Shown: one piece after another, positions 61,512-64,000 of the stretch
How positions within the stretch are numbered: the first letter of the stretch is position 1
How the letters are laid out: each line of letters begins with the position of its first letter
NCBI GenBank assembly: GCA_036268485.1
Contig: DATAUC010000038.1
Location: forward strand, 1-64,000
DNA length: 64,000 nucleotides
Direction of reading: 5' to 3'
Origin: Bog-473 sp036268485
GTDB taxonomy: Bacteria; Actinomycetota; Acidimicrobiia; Acidimicrobiales; RAAP-2
Notes under the pieces: model-generated
Told to the model about the DNA's origin: nothing
The model's database searches: none
What the model saw: the letters and a program-made list of their open reading frames with translations, nothing else
Program-made: the position numbers and the translations under genes

Positions 61512-62149
61512 TAGGCCGACTCTTCACACGCAACGGCCGGATTCCCCTGCGCCACCGAGTGGGCCGGGACGTCGTCCCAGACGACCGCTCCCTCCCCTAC
61601 ATACGCACCAGCGCCAACGGTGACACCGGGCCCGATGAAGCATCCGCACCCGAGATACGCACCGTCTCCAATAATCACGGCCGCACTGGCCAGACCAGGA
61701 GCATTGTTCCGAACATCGCCCGGTGGGTACCAGCAGTCGGCAATCGCGACATAGTCAGAGGTCAACACATTGGACCCGATGTGAACACCCACCGTGGCCC
61801 ACACGGTGGCGAAGCGAGCGAATCTCGTTCCGTCGCCAATGTGCACCACTGGCAACGCAGATCCGCCGATGGGCTCAGCCCAGAGCTCGCTGTGTTCCAT
61901 CAGAACAACGCTCGCGCCCACCGCGATATACGGCGCACCGAGCACGCGGGCCGGGGGCACGACCCAGGATCCGTCGCCGAAGTCGGCAAAGGCTCGGGGC
62001 GGCGGCGGATCAAGCGCCACCGGTCGGTGGAGCGCAGCCCGCGACTCAGGCCACAGCGTCGTCTGAAGGCGACTGGCCGCACGGCGGAAAACCCGAGAAT
62101 CAGGGCCCGAACGAAGTGTTGCCGAGGGCCTGACCACGGCGGGGAGCAT
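61511..62149 (-). CDS. Hexapeptide-repeat acyltransferase (copy B)
   Basis: 212 residues, the same length as copy A and with the same order of motifs: PPPRAFADFGDGSWVVPPAR, then VVHIGDGTRFARFATVWATV, IIGDGAYLGCGCFIGPGVTV, VGEGAVVWDDVPAH and VAQGNPAVA. A tandem duplication followed by divergence explains the pair. The last base of its start-to-stop frame is shared with copy A's start codon. It is divergent from the cupin gene at 62213. Confidence 0.82.
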   Translation of the reverse strand: MLPAVVRPSATLRSGPDSRVFRRAASRLQTTLWPESRAALHRPVALDPPPPRAFADFGDGSWVVPPARVLGAPYIAVGASVVLMEHSELWAEPIGGSALPVVHIGDGTRFARFATVWATVGVHIGSNVLTSDYVAIADCWYPPGDVRNNAPGLASAAVIIGDGAYLGCGCFIGPGVTVGAGAYVGEGAVVWDDVPAHSVAQGNPAVACEESA

Positions 62150-62212
62150 ACCGTGACCTGCACTGACGTAGGATCACCACCGTTCGGCGGACTGAGCCAT
62201 GTACGGAGTCTC

Positions 62213-62668
62213 GTGACACACATTGACGGCATCACCATCACGCCACTGCAGCGGATTCCCGACGAGCGTGGTGCCGTCCTGCACATGCTCCGTGACGACA
62301 CGCCGGTGTTCGAGCGCTTCGGAGAGATCTATTTCTCCACCGTCTATCCCGGGGCCATAAAGGCATGGCACCTCCATCGCGAGATGACCCTGAACTATGC
62401 CGTGCCCATGGGAATGGTCAAGTTGGTCTGCTTCGACGACCGACCTGAATCATCAACTCGCGGCAACCTTATGGAGTTGCATGTGGGTGAGCTGAACTAT
62501 GTGCTCGTCACCATCCCTCCGCAGGTCTGGAACGGCTTCAAGGGCGAGGGGACGACGCCGGCACTGGTGGCCAATTGCGCAACGGTGCACCACTCGCCCG
62601 ACGAGATTGAGCGGCTCGACCCCTTCAGCAACCACATCGACTACGACTGGGCCCTCAAGCATGGCTGA
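62213..62668 (+). CDS. RmlC-like cupin (dTDP-4-dehydrorhamnose 3,5-epimerase-related)
   Basis: 151 residues. DERGAVLHMLRDD, IYFSTVYPGAIKAWHLHREM and VTIPPQVWNGFKGEG follow the RmlC order (R-x-D, K-W-H, P-x-G-x-x-H-x-G/F). It is shorter than RmlC (about 180), more like the WbmH/FdtA group, so 3,5- or 3,4-isomerisation of a keto-sugar nucleotide is possible. The longer open frame to 61559 is antisense to copy B and not used. GTG start. Its end overlaps the cytidylyltransferase by eight bases. Confidence 0.75.
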   Translation: MTHIDGITITPLQRIPDERGAVLHMLRDDTPVFERFGEIYFSTVYPGAIKAWHLHREMTLNYAVPMGMVKLVCFDDRPESSTRGNLMELHVGELNYVLVTIPPQVWNGFKGEGTTPALVANCATVHHSPDEIERLDPFSNHIDYDWALKHG

Positions 62669-63458
62669 ATCGATTCCGACCGTGATTCTGTGCGGGGGAC
62701 GGGGCACCCGCATCAGCGAGTACAACCCGACGATCCCCAAGCCACTGGTGCCCATCGGCAATCGGCCGATCCTTTGGCACATCATGAAGACCTACGCCCA
62801 CTTCGGCCACAATGACTTCGTCCTGGCTCTGGGATGGCTCGGTGAGGAGATCCGCCGATTCTTCTTGCAGTATGAGGCGCTCACCCGTGACTTCACCATC
62901 GAGTTCGGAAAGCACAGCGGCATTGAGTTCCTGCACAGCCAGCCTGACGACGGTTGGCGGGTCACCTGCGTCGACACCGGTATTGAGTCACTGACGGGAA
63001 CCCGAGTGCGGCGGGCGGCGGAGCATCTGAAATCCGGACCGATCATGGTGACGTACGGGGATGGAGTCGGACCCATCGACATAGACGCCCTGCTGGCCTA
63101 TCACCGGGCCAAGGGCAAGCTGGCCACCGTCACTGCGGTGCAACCACCCAGTCGCTTCGGTGAGCTGATCGTCGACAGCGACGGTCTGTGCCGCGAATTC
63201 ACCGAAAAGCCCCAGACCAGCACCGGTGCCATCAACGGCGGTTTCATGGTGTTCGAGCGTGAAGCGCTTGATCGCTACTTCCCCGCCGACGGGGACTACA
63301 TGCTTGAGCGGGAGCCCCTCAACGGGTTGGCGTCAGATGGGCAACTGGCGGCCTTCGAGCATCACGGGTTCTGGCAATGCGTCGACACGCCCCGGGAACG
63401 CACCCTCCTCGACGACCTGTGGGAATCGGGCCAGGCCCCCTGGCAGGTCTGGAAGTAG
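62661..63458 (+). CDS. rfbF: Glucose-1-phosphate cytidylyltransferase-like (RfbF)
   Basis: 265 residues. VILCGGRGTRISEYNPTIPK then PLVPIGNRPILWHIMKTYAH is the RfbF nucleotidyltransferase N terminus. Later come GPIMVTYGDGVGPIDI, FTEKPQTSTGAINGGFMVF, and the ending FWQCVDTPRERTLLDDLW. It should make CDP-glucose from CTP and glucose-1-phosphate for the 4,6-dehydratase-like enzyme at 53341. ATG 62661 overlaps the preceding gene. Confidence 0.88.
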   Translation: MAESIPTVILCGGRGTRISEYNPTIPKPLVPIGNRPILWHIMKTYAHFGHNDFVLALGWLGEEIRRFFLQYEALTRDFTIEFGKHSGIEFLHSQPDDGWRVTCVDTGIESLTGTRVRRAAEHLKSGPIMVTYGDGVGPIDIDALLAYHRAKGKLATVTAVQPPSRFGELIVDSDGLCREFTEKPQTSTGAINGGFMVFEREALDRYFPADGDYMLEREPLNGLASDGQLAAFEHHGFWQCVDTPRERTLLDDLWESGQAPWQVWK

Positions 63459-63471
63459 GCACATCTCCTCG

Positions 63472-64000
63472 CTACTGCGAGGGCTGGTCCCGGTACCAGG
63501 CAATGGTGCGGGTCAGCCCATCGGTGAGCGACGTCGTCGGGGTCCAACCAAGGAGTTCTCTGGCCTTGGTGGGGTCGCCGAACATGCGCCAGATTTCATT
63601 GGGCCGGTTGTCCAGTGCCCCGAAAAGGCCCTGCACCGGATTTCCCATCAGCTCGAGAACGGTGACCGCCAATTCCCTGATGGACACTTCTTCGCCCCGG
63701 CTGACGTTGATCACTTCACCATCAATGCCGGGTTGGGTGAGTGCCCGCACGAAGACCTCAGCCACGTCTTCGACGAACATGAACTCACGGGTCTGCCGAC
63801 CCTCGGTCATCTTGAGATCACGCCCGCTCAGGGCGGAAATGATGAGCTCGGGGATGATCCGGTCGGGACTCTGGCTCGGGCCGTAGACGTTGAACGGACG
63901 CAGGCAGGTGATGGGCCAGCCGTAGGCCTGATGGAACATTCGGCAGAATTGCTCTGCCGCGTACTTGGACACCGCGTACGGGCTGGCCGGCCGTACCGGT
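63472..64000 (-). CDS. NAD-dependent epimerase/dehydratase, partial (5' end outside window)
   Basis: The frame is open to the right edge, so this is the C-terminal 175 residues or so of an extended SDR. PYAVSKYAAEQ holds the catalytic Tyr and Lys, followed by CLRPFNVYGPSQSPDRIIPE, EGRQTREFMFVEDVAEVF and NVSRGEEVSIRELA. It is likely a sugar-nucleotide epimerase or dehydratase (dTDP- or UDP/CDP-sugar). Convergent with rfbF, 13 bases apart. The cofactor-binding N terminus lies beyond the window. Confidence 0.85.
   Translation of the reverse strand, partial: PVRPASPYAVSKYAAEQFCRMFHQAYGWPITCLRPFNVYGPSQSPDRIIPELIISALSGRDLKMTEGRQTREFMFVEDVAEVFVRALTQPGIDGEVINVSRGEEVSIRELAVTVLELMGNPVQGLFGALDNRPNEIWRMFGDPTKARELLGWTPTTSLTDGLTRTIAWYRDQPSQ

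Noticed and set aside
61559..62212. Long upstream extension of the RmlC-like gene
   Set aside because: This part is antisense to hexapeptide acyltransferase copy B, and family homology begins only after GTG 62213.
63467..63482. Hairpin CCTCGC-TACT-GCGAGG after rfbF as a terminator
   Set aside because: The stem is only six base pairs, lacks a T-run and lies within the last codons of the convergent epimerase gene.
1..64000. tRNA, rRNA and replication-origin signals
   Set aside because: None was recognised on either strand by reading. A covariance-model scan would be needed to exclude a tRNA gene fully.

Overview
The window looks like a chromosome segment of a high-GC actinobacterium, most likely of the class Acidimicrobiia. 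The lineage call is an inference. It rests on genes for phosphatidyl-inositol mannosides (pgsA, patA-like, pimA), a mycothiol ligase (mshC), an F420-NADP reductase, an InhA-type FabI, and secreted repeats of the GYWLVASDGG / FSFGDA type.

Layout. (1) 1-14.6 kb is a visibly more AT-rich accessory island. It holds IS30 and IS3 remnants, a secreted GH26-like protein with propeller-type repeats, an acyltransferase-3 protein with a separate SGNH protein, a decayed polysaccharide flippase, and a minus-strand cluster of glycosyltransferases, a GMC oxidoreductase, an aldo/keto reductase and a nucleotidyltransferase-fold protein. (2) 14.8-17.7 kb holds a hipBA-like toxin-antitoxin pair, a small secreted protein with a possible RNA hairpin over its ribosome site, and a relic of a Cys/Met-metabolism gene. 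(3) 17.7-26.8 kb is a minus-strand lipid and envelope block: pgsA, patA-like and pimA, then an HDAC-family hydrolase, a secreted COG4315-like protein, a sterol-desaturase-like hydroxylase, DoxX, an ICMT-like methyltransferase and a tiny lipoprotein. (4) 27-37.2 kb holds a cupredoxin, a sedolisin-type protease with TIG repeats, an acidic repetitive protein, a HIT protein, thrS, mshC, npdG-like and fabI. (5) 37.5-64 kb is a large surface-polysaccharide locus.

The polysaccharide locus has an initiating phosphoglycosyltransferase, GT2 and GT4 glycosyltransferases, several methyltransferases (three CmoB-like paralogues), a sulfotransferase, CDP-sugar genes (glucose-1-phosphate cytidylyltransferase, a 4,6-dehydratase-like SDR, a further epimerase, an RmlC-like cupin), a Wzm/Wzt-type ABC exporter and two tandem hexapeptide acyltransferases. 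Inside it lies a set resembling the D-alanylation (Dlt) machinery: acyl carrier protein, AMP-forming ligase, MBOAT and SGNH protein, joined by a ketoreductase. I read this as a candidate carrier-protein-dependent acylation system for the exported glycan. It is the most interesting part of the window.

A second notable signal is a shared C-terminal GG[SA]GF tail, after a Ser/Thr/Gly-rich linker, on three unrelated small secreted proteins at 17.7, 20.4 and 27.0 kb. I saw no rRNA, tRNA or CRISPR array. Function calls rest on reading motifs by eye; no database search was run.
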